Shown: piece after piece, positions 1-9,411 of the stretch
Layout of the letters: every line of letters starts with the position of its first letter
Numbering within the stretch: position 1 is the first letter of the stretch
Assembly: GCA_029260675.1 (NCBI GenBank)
Contig: JAJDCV010000091.1
Span: 1-10,669 of the forward strand
Reading direction: 5' to 3'
Length of the DNA stretch: 10,669 nt
Source: Phycisphaeraceae bacterium
GTDB taxonomy: Bacteria; Planctomycetota; Phycisphaerae; Phycisphaerales; Phycisphaeraceae
The notes under the pieces: generated by a model
What the model was told of the DNA's origin: nothing
Database searches by the model: none
The model's input: the letters and a program-made list of their open reading frames with translations, nothing else
Position numbers and translations under genes: made by a program

Positions 1-324
1 ATCGCGGCGACAGGGGGTGTTGTCGGTGTAACGGCGATCAATTGCTTCCTGGTGCTTGAGGGCAAGGCGACCGCCGATGACTTCGCCGGTCACGTCGAGC
101 ATGTGGTCCGACGGATCGGTATGAATCATGTCGGTGTCTCATCGGACAGCATGCTGGATGGATTGAACAAGGCCGACATATATGAGTGCGGTCCGTCTCT
201 GCGCTGTTACGAACGTTGGGGGAATGTGGCGGAAGCCCTGCTGGGGAGAGGTTTCAAGGAAGATCATCTTGCCAAGATATTTGGCCAGAACTTCAAGCGC
301 ATCTACGACGAGATCTTGATTTAG
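1..324 (+). CDS. Peptidase M19 / membrane dipeptidase, C-terminal part (5' truncated by window)
   Basis: The reading frame is open from base 1 and ends at TAG 322-324, so only the last 107 residues are present; the family is usually about 320-400 residues. Peptidase M19 (renal dipeptidase-like) enzymes are zinc TIM-barrel hydrolases of dipeptides, including some D-amino acid or modified dipeptides. The visible part begins with a strand-and-turn of the type ATGGVVGVTAINCFL, then the helix DFAGHVEHVVRRIG and the strand NHVGVSSD, matching the family's late 'H(I/V)xHVVxxxGxxHVGxGSD' region. It ends with GNVAEALLGRGFKEDHLAKI and GQNFKRIYDE, the typical closing helices. The main zinc ligands lie upstream, outside the window, so activity cannot be judged. 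The usual SDFDG segment reads SSDSMLDG here. It is convergent with metH, with 31 bases between the two stop codons. The GTG at 52 is internal and not the start. Confidence 0.8.
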   Translation: MAATGGVVGVTAINCFLVLEGKATADDFAGHVEHVVRRIGMNHVGVSSDSMLDGLNKADIYECGPSLRCYERWGNVAEALLGRGFKEDHLAKIFGQNFKRIYDEILI

Positions 325-355
325 CCGGGCATAGCCAAGCGGCACCCATCCCCGC

Positions 356-3904
<3,549 letters not shown>

Positions 3905-3920
3905 ATATCCGGATTAACAG

Positions 3921-3949
3921 ATATTAGCACGCCGGGCCGTCTGAGGCAA
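3921..3949 (-). promoter_or_regulatory. Candidate metH promoter (sigma-70-like, extended -10)
   Basis: Read on the minus strand, TTGCCT (3949-3944) and TAATAT (3926-3921) are separated by 17 bases, and TGC directly precedes the second box, forming an extended -10 (TGN). Transcription would start near 3914. That gives a leader of about 10 bases to the ATG at 3904 or about 22 to the ATG at 3892. Box matches are partial (3/6 and 4/6), so this is an inference from spacing and position. Confidence 0.45.
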
Positions 3950-4048
3950 TGTGGGGCTTGTATGGACCTAATTGCAATACCACTGAGTATTTAATGCTGC
4001 CTTAACCGATAGAGAATATCGTACTTGGCGTAAGAATGTCATGATTCT

Positions 4049-4052
4049 GGAG
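4049..4052 (+). promoter_or_regulatory. Ribosome binding site of uppP (start-deciding)
   Basis: GGAG lies 5 bases before the ATG at 4058. An in-frame TTG at 4055 directly precedes this ATG, and the spacing favours the ATG. It is the clearest Shine-Dalgarno sequence in the window. Confidence 0.6.
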
Positions 4053-4057
4053 TTTTG

Positions 4058-4942
4058 ATGACCTGGTGGCAAGCGATATTGTTGGGGATCGTCGAGGGGC
4101 TCACGGAATACCTGCCGGTCAGTTCGACGGGGCACCTGCTGGTGGTCCAGGAGCTGCTGGGGCTGGCGACGGGGTCGGCATCGGCGAAGGAGGCGGCCGA
4201 TGCGTATGCGATCTGCATCCAGGCCGGGGCGATCGTGGCGGTTTTGGGTTTGTATGCGGGGCGCGTGAAGCAGATGGCGGGGGGGTTGCTTGGCCGCGAC
4301 CCCTCGGGGCTTCGTTTGTCGATCAACGTGCTTGCGGGCTTTATGCCGGCGGCGGTGATCGGGCTGTTATTCAATGAACAGATCAAGGCACACCTGTTCG
4401 GGACCAAGCCGGTAATCGCGGCGTGGGTTGTCGGCGGTGTAGCGATCCTGGTCACGGACCACTGGCGTGGTCGGCGCAACGACGGGACACCGCGCGAGGG
4501 GCTTACGCTGATGGAGATGACCTGGCGCATGGCGTTGGTCATCGGGTTTGTCCAGTGCGTCGCGATGTGGCCGGGTGTTTCCCGGAGCCTGGTGACGATC
4601 GTGGCGGGTGTGCTGGCGGGTTTGAGTCTTGCCGCGGCGGTCGAGTTCAGCTTCCTGCTGGGTGTGGTCACGCTGGGGGCGGCGACGTGCTATGACGGGC
4701 TGAAGCACGGGCGGGTGATGCTGGACGCCTACGGCCCGCTGGAGATGTTTTTAGGATTTCTGTTCGCCTTTATCTCGGCGGTGATCGCGATCCGGTGGAT
4801 GGTCAACTACCTTAAGAACCACGGGATGGCGGTGTTTGGTTACTACCGGATCGCGGTGGCGGTGGTGGTAGCGTTGATGCTTCTGACGGGCGTGCTCGGC
4901 GAGCCGGTCGTAACGGAAGTCACGGCTCCAGCAGCACCTTGA
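4058..4942 (+). CDS. uppP: Undecaprenyl-diphosphatase (undecaprenyl pyrophosphate phosphatase, BacA family)
   Basis: Dephosphorylates undecaprenyl diphosphate to the monophosphate, recycling the lipid carrier for peptidoglycan and other envelope polymers; overproduction of this family gives bacitracin resistance. The 294-residue integral membrane protein (E. coli UppP has 273) carries both family signatures: EGLTEYLPVSSTGHL at residues 13-27 (E13, E17, S23 and H26 match catalytic positions) and PGVSRS at 172-177 with R176. Hydrophobic segments consistent with about 8 membrane helices span the chain, for example near 55-68, 90-105, 120-133, 158-170, 179-210, 229-248 and 262-280. Start ATG 4058 is chosen over TTG 4055 because of the GGAG at 4049. 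The C-terminal tail beyond the last helix (about residues 281-294, Pro/Ala/Val-rich) is partly encoded inside the overlap with the convergent dehydrogenase gene. Confidence 0.95.
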   Translation: MTWWQAILLGIVEGLTEYLPVSSTGHLLVVQELLGLATGSASAKEAADAYAICIQAGAIVAVLGLYAGRVKQMAGGLLGRDPSGLRLSINVLAGFMPAAVIGLLFNEQIKAHLFGTKPVIAAWVVGGVAILVTDHWRGRRNDGTPREGLTLMEMTWRMALVIGFVQCVAMWPGVSRSLVTIVAGVLAGLSLAAAVEFSFLLGVVTLGAATCYDGLKHGRVMLDAYGPLEMFLGFLFAFISAVIAIRWMVNYLKNHGMAVFGYYRIAVAVVVALMLLTGVLGEPVVTEVTAPAAP

Positions 4943-5894
4943 TGACATCCGACTTGGCCGCGGTCTTAAGTGCATCGGCGGCGTCGGCGAGCTTGGCACG
5001 GCGGCTGATCAGGCTTAATACATCGATATTTTCACTGGATAACGCGGCGATCGCCTCGCTAAACGGGCCGCAGCGGCTGCCGATCAGGTTGATCTCGTTG
5101 ATGACCAGCGGTGCCAGGTCGGTGGGCTCTTTTTGAGCTTGCGCAGCGACGGTGGTTTTCATCACGATCGTGCCGCGAGGCCGGACCATGCCCAGCGCGG
5201 TGGTGAACCCGCTGGGTGAGCCGGTGCAGTCGACGACGATGTCCTGGTCGTTGCGCAGGCCGACGTCTTCGAGGAGGCGGTGCTTGACGCCCCATTTCTC
5301 ACAGAGATGGAGTTTCTCGGTGTGCTTGCCGACGCAGCGTACGGTGGCGTTGAGCTGGCTCATCACCTGGGCACAGAGCAAGCCCAACCGGCCGTCGCCC
5401 AAGACGGTGATGTAGGGTCGGCCCTCGACGGTGAGTTGGCGCAGGATCTGATACGCCGCCGCCAGGGGCTCGGTGAAGACCGCGTGGTCGTCGTCTATGT
5501 TGTCAGGGACCTCGATCAGGTTCCACACCGGTAGGGTGAATTGCTCGGCGAAGCAGCCGTCGCGGCCGGCGATCCCTAAGACGGTCCTGTCCCGGCAGTG
5601 CTCGCGGAGGCCGGCCTTGCACATGTCGCACTTGCCGCAGACGCAGTTGATCGTCCCGACGACGCGCTTGCCGACCCACTTGTTGTCCTTGCGATCGGCG
5701 ACCGATTCGACCACCCCGACGAACTCGTGCCCGAGCACGCCGGTGAAATCCATGTAGCCTTTGCACAACTCCAGGTCGGTGGCGCAGATACCCATGCGGG
5801 TGGGGCGGATCAGTGCGTCGCCCGGAGCGGGCACGGGGGCGGTCCGGCTTGATTCAACCTGCGCCTGGCTGCCGTCGAACGTCAGTGCTAACAC
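4920..5894 (-). CDS. Zinc-dependent medium-chain alcohol/polyol/sugar dehydrogenase (MDR superfamily)
   Basis: A probable NAD(P)-dependent oxidoreductase of an alcohol, polyol or sugar. It has 324 residues, slightly short for the roughly 340-360 of the family. The GroES-like catalytic domain has candidate catalytic zinc ligands C37 (GICATD), H56-E57 (GHEF) and E142 (TEP). A structural zinc lobe is formed by C86, C89, C92 and C100 (CGKCDMC and REHC), with an extra C84 just before it. The Rossmann fold begins around 161 with VLGDGRLG (GxGxxG type). The catalytic set resembles sorbitol, threonine and glucose dehydrogenases rather than classical ethanol dehydrogenases, but the substrate cannot be named. 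The start is GTG at 5892-5894, the first codon giving the usual N-terminal strand; no clear Shine-Dalgarno sequence precedes it. The gene ends at TGA 4920-4922 and overlaps the end of uppP by 23 bases, tail to tail. Confidence 0.88.
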   Translation of the reverse strand: MLALTFDGSQAQVESSRTAPVPAPGDALIRPTRMGICATDLELCKGYMDFTGVLGHEFVGVVESVADRKDNKWVGKRVVGTINCVCGKCDMCKAGLREHCRDRTVLGIAGRDGCFAEQFTLPVWNLIEVPDNIDDDHAVFTEPLAAAYQILRQLTVEGRPYITVLGDGRLGLLCAQVMSQLNATVRCVGKHTEKLHLCEKWGVKHRLLEDVGLRNDQDIVVDCTGSPSGFTTALGMVRPRGTIVMKTTVAAQAQKEPTDLAPLVINEINLIGSRCGPFSEAIAALSSENIDVLSLISRRAKLADAADALKTAAKSDVIKVLLEP

Positions 5895-6086
5895 GTGGAT
5901 TTGGACTCGTCAGGGTGTTTGGGGGTGAGGCTATTCACAGGCCAACCGTGGGCGGACTCGGGCGGTCGGGTCCAGAACCTACTAGCGCGAAGGGCCCGTA
6001 GGACGACCCTGTATCATCGGCTAAATCGAGGCCAGTCAACACTATGTTGTTGCCCTGACTAAACGGCAGGGGGTATAACTGTCGCC
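5895..6086. other. Divergent intergenic region between the dehydrogenase gene and nadK
   Basis: This 192-base gap has no credible gene. It holds short inverted repeats: CAACA/TGTTG at 6037-6041 and 6045-6049, and CCCTG/CAGGG at 6053-6057 and 6067-6071. The second pair lies inside the spacer of the candidate nadK promoter. A 6-base stem with one wobble pair (GGACTC with GGGTCC) also lies near 5953-5972. I could not identify a convincing promoter for the minus-strand dehydrogenase. Confidence 0.4.
6050..6079 (+). promoter_or_regulatory. Candidate nadK promoter
   Basis: TTGCCC at 6050-6055 and TATAAC at 6074-6079 are separated by 18 bases. The -10-like box matches 5/6 of the consensus and ends only 7 bases before the ATG at 6087, so the predicted transcription start falls on or next to the start codon. 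The inverted repeat CCCTG/CAGGG occupies the spacer and could bind a regulator, but this is not demonstrated. Confidence 0.4.
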
Positions 6087-7022
6087 ATGCCAGACGCCCA
6101 AGCCCGATCCCAGTCCCTGCCGGCCAGGCCGCGCGTGCTGATCCTCGCCAACCGCGGCAAGGAGCATGTGCCCCAGGCCCTGCGCGGATTCGAGCCATGG
6201 CTCAACGAGCGGGCCGAGATCGTGGCCCAGGTCGATACCGCCGAGGTGTCGCGTGAGATGGTAGAAACGCTGCCGGCGGCGGACCTGGCGTTGGTGTTCG
6301 GCGGTGACGGCACGTTCTTGTCCCAGGCACGGGCCACGATCGACCTGGACGTGCCGCTGCTTGGGATCAACTTCGGCAAGCTTGGGTTCCTGGCGGAGTT
6401 CACGATCGACAGTGTCAAGGCCCATTGGGACGCCGTCATCGGCGGGCAGTGCCGGACCAGTGAGCGAGTGGTGTTGGATGTTCAGGTTTACCCGGCGGGC
6501 AGCCCGGAGTGGGGCGACAACGCTGCGCCGATGCCCGACGCGGTGTTCCAGGCCGTGGCGATGAATGACGCGGTCGTCACCGCGGGTCCGCCTTACCGGA
6601 TGGTTGAAATCGAACTGGCGATCGAACCCAAGCTCTCCCACACCAGCGCAACCCGCTTCGCCGGGGACGGGGTGATTATTTCGACCCCCTCCGGCTCGAC
6701 CGCGTACAACATGGCGGCCGGTGGCCCGATCGTCAGCCCGGGGGTCGACGCCCTGACCGTGACGCCGATCTGCCCGCAGTCGCTTGCGTTTAGACCGATC
6801 GTATTAAGCGCCGCGTACGAGGTCTGGCTTGCATTGCACACGGTCAATACCGGGACGACGCTGGTGATCGACGGGCAGGAATCATTCCACCTGGAAGCCG
6901 GCCAGCAGGTCCTGGTCACCCGGCACGCCAACACCGTCCGCCTGATCCACAACCCCGACTACAGCTACTGGACCATGCTCGCCCACAAGATGCATTGGGC
7001 GGCCCGGCCCCGGCGGGATTAG
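6087..7022 (+). CDS. nadK: NAD kinase (ATP/polyphosphate-dependent NAD phosphorylation to NADP)
   Basis: Phosphorylates NAD at the 2'-hydroxyl of the adenosine ribose, the only route to NADP, in the cytoplasm. At 311 residues it is close to the family's usual 290-310. The motifs appear in order: LVFGGDGTFL (GGDGT at 72-76, catalytic D74), NFGKLGFLAEF (95-105), MND (159-161, the family's NE/D motif), FAGDGVIISTPSGSTAYNMAAGGPI (191-215, the nucleotide-binding glycine/serine region) and IDGQ (261-264). A short Pro/Gly/Ala-rich segment near 136-151 (AGSPEWGDNAAPMPD) looks like a loop insertion relative to compact homologues. The N-terminal strand RVLILANRGK fits the start of domain 1, so the ATG at 6087 is accepted. 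No usual Shine-Dalgarno sequence is present; a purine run at 6069-6073 lies 13 bases upstream, further than normal. It is convergent with the dsbD-like gene. Confidence 0.95.
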   Translation: MPDAQARSQSLPARPRVLILANRGKEHVPQALRGFEPWLNERAEIVAQVDTAEVSREMVETLPAADLALVFGGDGTFLSQARATIDLDVPLLGINFGKLGFLAEFTIDSVKAHWDAVIGGQCRTSERVVLDVQVYPAGSPEWGDNAAPMPDAVFQAVAMNDAVVTAGPPYRMVEIELAIEPKLSHTSATRFAGDGVIISTPSGSTAYNMAAGGPIVSPGVDALTVTPICPQSLAFRPIVLSAAYEVWLALHTVNTGTTLVIDGQESFHLEAGQQVLVTRHANTVRLIHNPDYSYWTMLAHKMHWAARPRRD

Positions 7023-7061
7023 CGCATTCTCAATCCACAGCGGCGTCACACTTCGTCACAG

Positions 7062-7081
7062 CCGCGGAGGTATATCCGCGG
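7062..7081. terminator. Short GC-rich hairpin between convergent genes (possible terminator)
   Basis: CCGCGGA (7062-7068) and TCCGCGG (7075-7081) can form a 7-base-pair stem with a 6-base loop, 40 bases after the nadK stop. A T-rich stretch (about 7094-7101) follows, but it starts 12 bases beyond the stem, so this is not a classic intrinsic terminator. Its position between converging genes suggests it may help end one or both transcripts. Confidence 0.35.
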
Positions 7082-7109
7082 ACATCACAAAACTTTTCTT
7101 TACAGGGGG

Positions 7110-9050
7110 CTACTCTGACTTGGCTACCGCCCCGGAGTTCTTCGCTTGATTCAGTGCGTCGGTGATCTGCCCGGCGGTGTACCAGTTGGCTGTGAACACG
7201 ATCCGGCCATCGGGGCGGTAGATGACCAGGTAGGGGATGGTGACCGAGCCGGTCTCTTTGAGCTTGAGTTTGCCGTCTGGATATCCACCGGTGAGATCGA
7301 CCTTCATCGCGACCACGCCGGCGCTAGCCAGTACTTCCGCAACCTCATCGGTATCGAGGACGGTCTGCTCAAGCAGGTGGCAGTTGGCGCACCAGTCGGC
7401 GGTGAAATCCAGCAGGACGACGTTGCCCTCGGCCAAGGCCTGCTCGAATCGCTGGGGCGTGTAGTAGATCCAGGTGTCACGCCGGGTCAACTCCCAGGTG
7501 CCCGCACCGGCGGCCAGGATAGCGATCAGCCCCAGCACGATGAAGCTGCCGCGTTTTGTCGGGGATGGGGTCGCGATGAAGACTCGTCCGATGAGCCAGG
7601 CTCCCGCGACGGTGATAAGTGCACCGACCACCCACCAGTGCCCTTTGGGCGCGGCTTGTGTGCCGTCGCTGAATATCCCGCTGATCCCCGCGCCGATGAA
7701 GAACGCGGCGGCGGCGAGCATGAGCAGGCCCATGACCTGTTTAAGTAGCTCGCTGCCCGGTCCGGAGCGTGGCAGGCGGTCGACGAGTTTGGGGTTGGCC
7801 GAGAGGACCAGGTAGGGCAATGCCATGCCGACGCCGATGGCTGTGAAAGTGGCGAGGGTGGCGCCGGGGTTCTGTGTCGCCGCCCAAGCCGCCGCGGCAC
7901 CCATCATCGGCGCGGTGCAGGGCGTGGAGAGCACAGCGGTCATGACACCGAACCCAAACGAGCCGGCGTAGCTGTCGTGCCGGGGGCTGATCGCGTAGAC
8001 GAAGTTGGGGAGCTTCACCGCGAACAGCCCGCACATGCCGATGGCCATCACCGCGATGATCACGCCGACGGTGATCGAGAAGGCGGGGTATTGGAAGAGC
8101 TGGTTGGAGGCGGTGAACCCGCTGACCCCGGCGATCGCCACGCCCAGGCCCAGCCAGAAAGCCACCACCCCGGCCGCCATCACTGATCCCAGTGCCAAAG
8201 TCTTGCTGCGGTTGCCTGCGGTCTGCGCCAGGCCAAGGATCTTGATCGGGATCACCGGCAGGACGCAAGGCGTGAAGTTCAACAGCGCTCCGCCGATCGC
8301 CGCAAGCACTAACAGCACGGCGAACCCCGCCGCATCGGTCGGGTCAACCTGGGTGATCAGCAAGTCGATTTTTTCTGAAGGTGCCTCGGTCTGCGTGACA
8401 CCCAATGATTGGAATGAACCCGGGTCGAACCGCTCGAATAATCCGGCCTCGGCGACGCTGCCTGAGATCAACGCATCCACCGCGACGATTTCTAACTCAG
8501 TGACAAGGGGCAGCTTCACCGGGAAATCACACCGCGCGTCATCGCAGGCCTGGTAGACCAGATCCAACTCGACCTTGATTATCCCCGGTTCGGCGTCATC
8601 GGCCACGGCTACCGGGAAGTAGAGTATCACCCGCCCGTCGAAGACCGCGATCGGCTCGGGGAGTCCGCCCACAGCGAGTTCGTGCGGCGTTGGGAATTGG
8701 GCCGGCCCGAAGCTAAGCCGGGGGTCGTCAGATATAACCGAGATATCGGTAAAGTACGGGTTAAACTTCCCCGCCGCCGCCTGCGCCCGATCCGAGGCGA
8801 TGTGCCATTGATCGACGACGTCCAATACGACGGCCAGGACGTTCTGGCCCGCCGGCCGTGTCTGCTCATTCAGCCAGACCGCGCGGGCATGTACTTTCTG
8901 ATCCGTCGCAGCCGGGCCGAATCCCTGGGCATGCACGGCAACAGCCAACAGCGATACCAGCATCATCGCCAGCACACAACGGGCCGCCATGACAAGCCCG
9001 TGTCCCGCATTCCTCGCGCCGGATATCCGGATAGCCGCAGGTGTATTCAT
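7110..9050 (-). CDS. Protein-disulfide reductase, DsbD/ScsB family (thiol:disulfide interchange protein)
   Basis: Moves electrons from cytoplasmic thioredoxin across the inner membrane to periplasmic disulfide isomerases, cytochrome c maturation proteins or peroxide-detoxifying partners. The 646-residue protein has the full three-part layout. A signal peptide (hydrophobic about 25-41, cleavage probably near HAQ) leads to the periplasmic alpha domain with redox cysteines C169 and C174 (YQACDDARCDFP). The membrane domain (about 240-520, around 8 helices) carries C262 (NFTPCVLPV) and C378 (STPCTAP). A C-terminal thioredoxin-like gamma domain (about 530-640) has WCANC (C554, C557) and the cis-Pro region TIPYLV (P606). 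All six expected redox cysteines are present. Start ATG 9048-9050 has no obvious Shine-Dalgarno sequence; the in-frame ATG giving Met21 (8988-8990) would make a shorter, more typical signal peptide. A weak AATAAT (9083-9078, minus) could be a -10. The tRNA gene lies 113 bases upstream on the same strand. Confidence 0.93.
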   Translation of the reverse strand: MNTPAAIRISGARNAGHGLVMAARCVLAMMLVSLLAVAVHAQGFGPAATDQKVHARAVWLNEQTRPAGQNVLAVVLDVVDQWHIASDRAQAAAGKFNPYFTDISVISDDPRLSFGPAQFPTPHELAVGGLPEPIAVFDGRVILYFPVAVADDAEPGIIKVELDLVYQACDDARCDFPVKLPLVTELEIVAVDALISGSVAEAGLFERFDPGSFQSLGVTQTEAPSEKIDLLITQVDPTDAAGFAVLLVLAAIGGALLNFTPCVLPVIPIKILGLAQTAGNRSKTLALGSVMAAGVVAFWLGLGVAIAGVSGFTASNQLFQYPAFSITVGVIIAVMAIGMCGLFAVKLPNFVYAISPRHDSYAGSFGFGVMTAVLSTPCTAPMMGAAAAWAATQNPGATLATFTAIGVGMALPYLVLSANPKLVDRLPRSGPGSELLKQVMGLLMLAAAAFFIGAGISGIFSDGTQAAPKGHWWVVGALITVAGAWLIGRVFIATPSPTKRGSFIVLGLIAILAAGAGTWELTRRDTWIYYTPQRFEQALAEGNVVLLDFTADWCANCHLLEQTVLDTDEVAEVLASAGVVAMKVDLTGGYPDGKLKLKETGSVTIPYLVIYRPDGRIVFTANWYTAGQITDALNQAKNSGAVAKSE

Positions 9051-9163
9051 GTCTTATCAACGGGCCTGTCTGCCGCCATTATTCCCGGGCCGCCGGGCCG
9101 TGCTGTCATTGGGTGCCTGTTGATGCTCGGGTAGTCCGCGATCGTCCAACACGGCACGCTAAA

Positions 9164-9237
9164 TGCCCTCGATAGGATTCGAACCTATGACCTATGCTTT
9201 AGGAAAGCATTGCTCTATCCAACTGAGCTACGAGGGC
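9164..9237 (-). tRNA. tRNA-Arg, anticodon CCT (reads AGG)
   Basis: A complete 74-base cloverleaf reads on the minus strand from 9237 to 9164. The acceptor stem GCCCTCG pairs fully with CGAGGGC. The D arm is GCTC/GAGC with loop AGTTGGATA. The anticodon stem ATGCT/AGCAT encloses the loop TTCCTAA, so the anticodon is CCT. The variable loop is AGGTC, and the T stem ATAGG/CCTAT encloses TTCGAAT. The discriminator base is A. The D-loop A that bacterial arginyl-tRNA synthetase recognises is consistent. CCA is not encoded (TTT follows), so it must be added after transcription. Confidence 0.97.
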
Positions 9238-9254
9238 AGATCGGCTGGGGCAGC

Positions 9255-9263
9255 ATTTTAACA
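9255..9263 (-). promoter_or_regulatory. Candidate promoter of tRNA-Arg (extended -10)
   Basis: On the minus strand, TGT followed by TAAAAT (TAAAAT at 9260-9255) forms an extended -10 with a 5/6 hexamer match, ending 17 bases before the mature tRNA 5' end. The predicted start near 9248 would leave a leader of about 10 bases for RNase P. No good -35 is visible. The GC-rich stretch just after the box (GCTGCCCC) resembles the discriminators of stringently controlled stable-RNA promoters. Confidence 0.45.
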
Positions 9264-9394
9264 GCTTGACAGGCTTATGAGGAATTGGGGGTTGGGGTGT
9301 CGGCACGCGGTCTATGCCTGCCTATGTATACGGATAAGGTCGGTGTGATGGTGTGTGTCGACTCAAGTCGTGCGGCTCACCCGTGGGATGTTTC

Positions 9395-9403
9395 TGCTAC
9401 ATT
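9395..9403 (+). promoter_or_regulatory. Possible extended -10 box of the ABC-F gene
   Basis: TG at 9395-9396, one base, then TACATT at 9398-9403 forms an extended -10-like element with a 4/6 hexamer match and no -35. It ends 8 bases before the ATG at 9412, which would give an mRNA starting at or very near the start codon. The match is weak. Confidence 0.25.
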
Positions 9404-9411
9404 TCCGCCCT

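Larger units (their letters stand above)
3905..4057. other. Divergent intergenic region between metH and uppP
   Basis: This 153-base gap is clearly more AT-rich than the flanking genes. Besides the candidate metH promoter it holds TTTAAT at 3990-3995 on the plus strand, a 5/6 match to a -10 box that could serve uppP but has no convincing -35. I saw no cobalamin riboswitch B12 box, no SAM or SAH riboswitch core and no open reading frame of note. Confidence 0.5.
9238..9411. other. Divergent intergenic region between tRNA-Arg and the ABC-F gene
   Basis: This 174-base gap holds the tRNA promoter candidate, an exact TTGACA at 9266-9271 (plus strand) with no matching -10 at the normal distance, and a short inverted repeat CGACT-CA-AGTCG at 9359-9370. 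TGC-TACATT (9395-9403) lies just before the ABC-F start. No gene is supported here. Confidence 0.4.

Noticed and set aside
3905..4057. Cobalamin or SAM/SAH riboswitch upstream of metH
   Set aside because: No conserved core segments could be recognised on the minus strand, and the likely promoter lies too close to the start codon.
6565..6572. NAD kinase reading Asn-Asp (residues 160-161) rather than Asn-Glu
   Set aside because: The family motif is described as NE/D, so Asp is an accepted variant and not an active-site loss.
9164..9237. tRNA gene as an integration site for a mobile element
   Set aside because: No integrase, no repeat of the tRNA 3' end elsewhere in the window, and the flanking genes are housekeeping.
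9266..9271. Exact TTGACA on the plus strand as a -35 box for the ABC-F gene
   Set aside because: No -10-like hexamer lies 15-19 bases downstream, and the site is about 140 bases from the ATG. It is probably chance, overlapping the upstream side of the tRNA promoter on the other strand.
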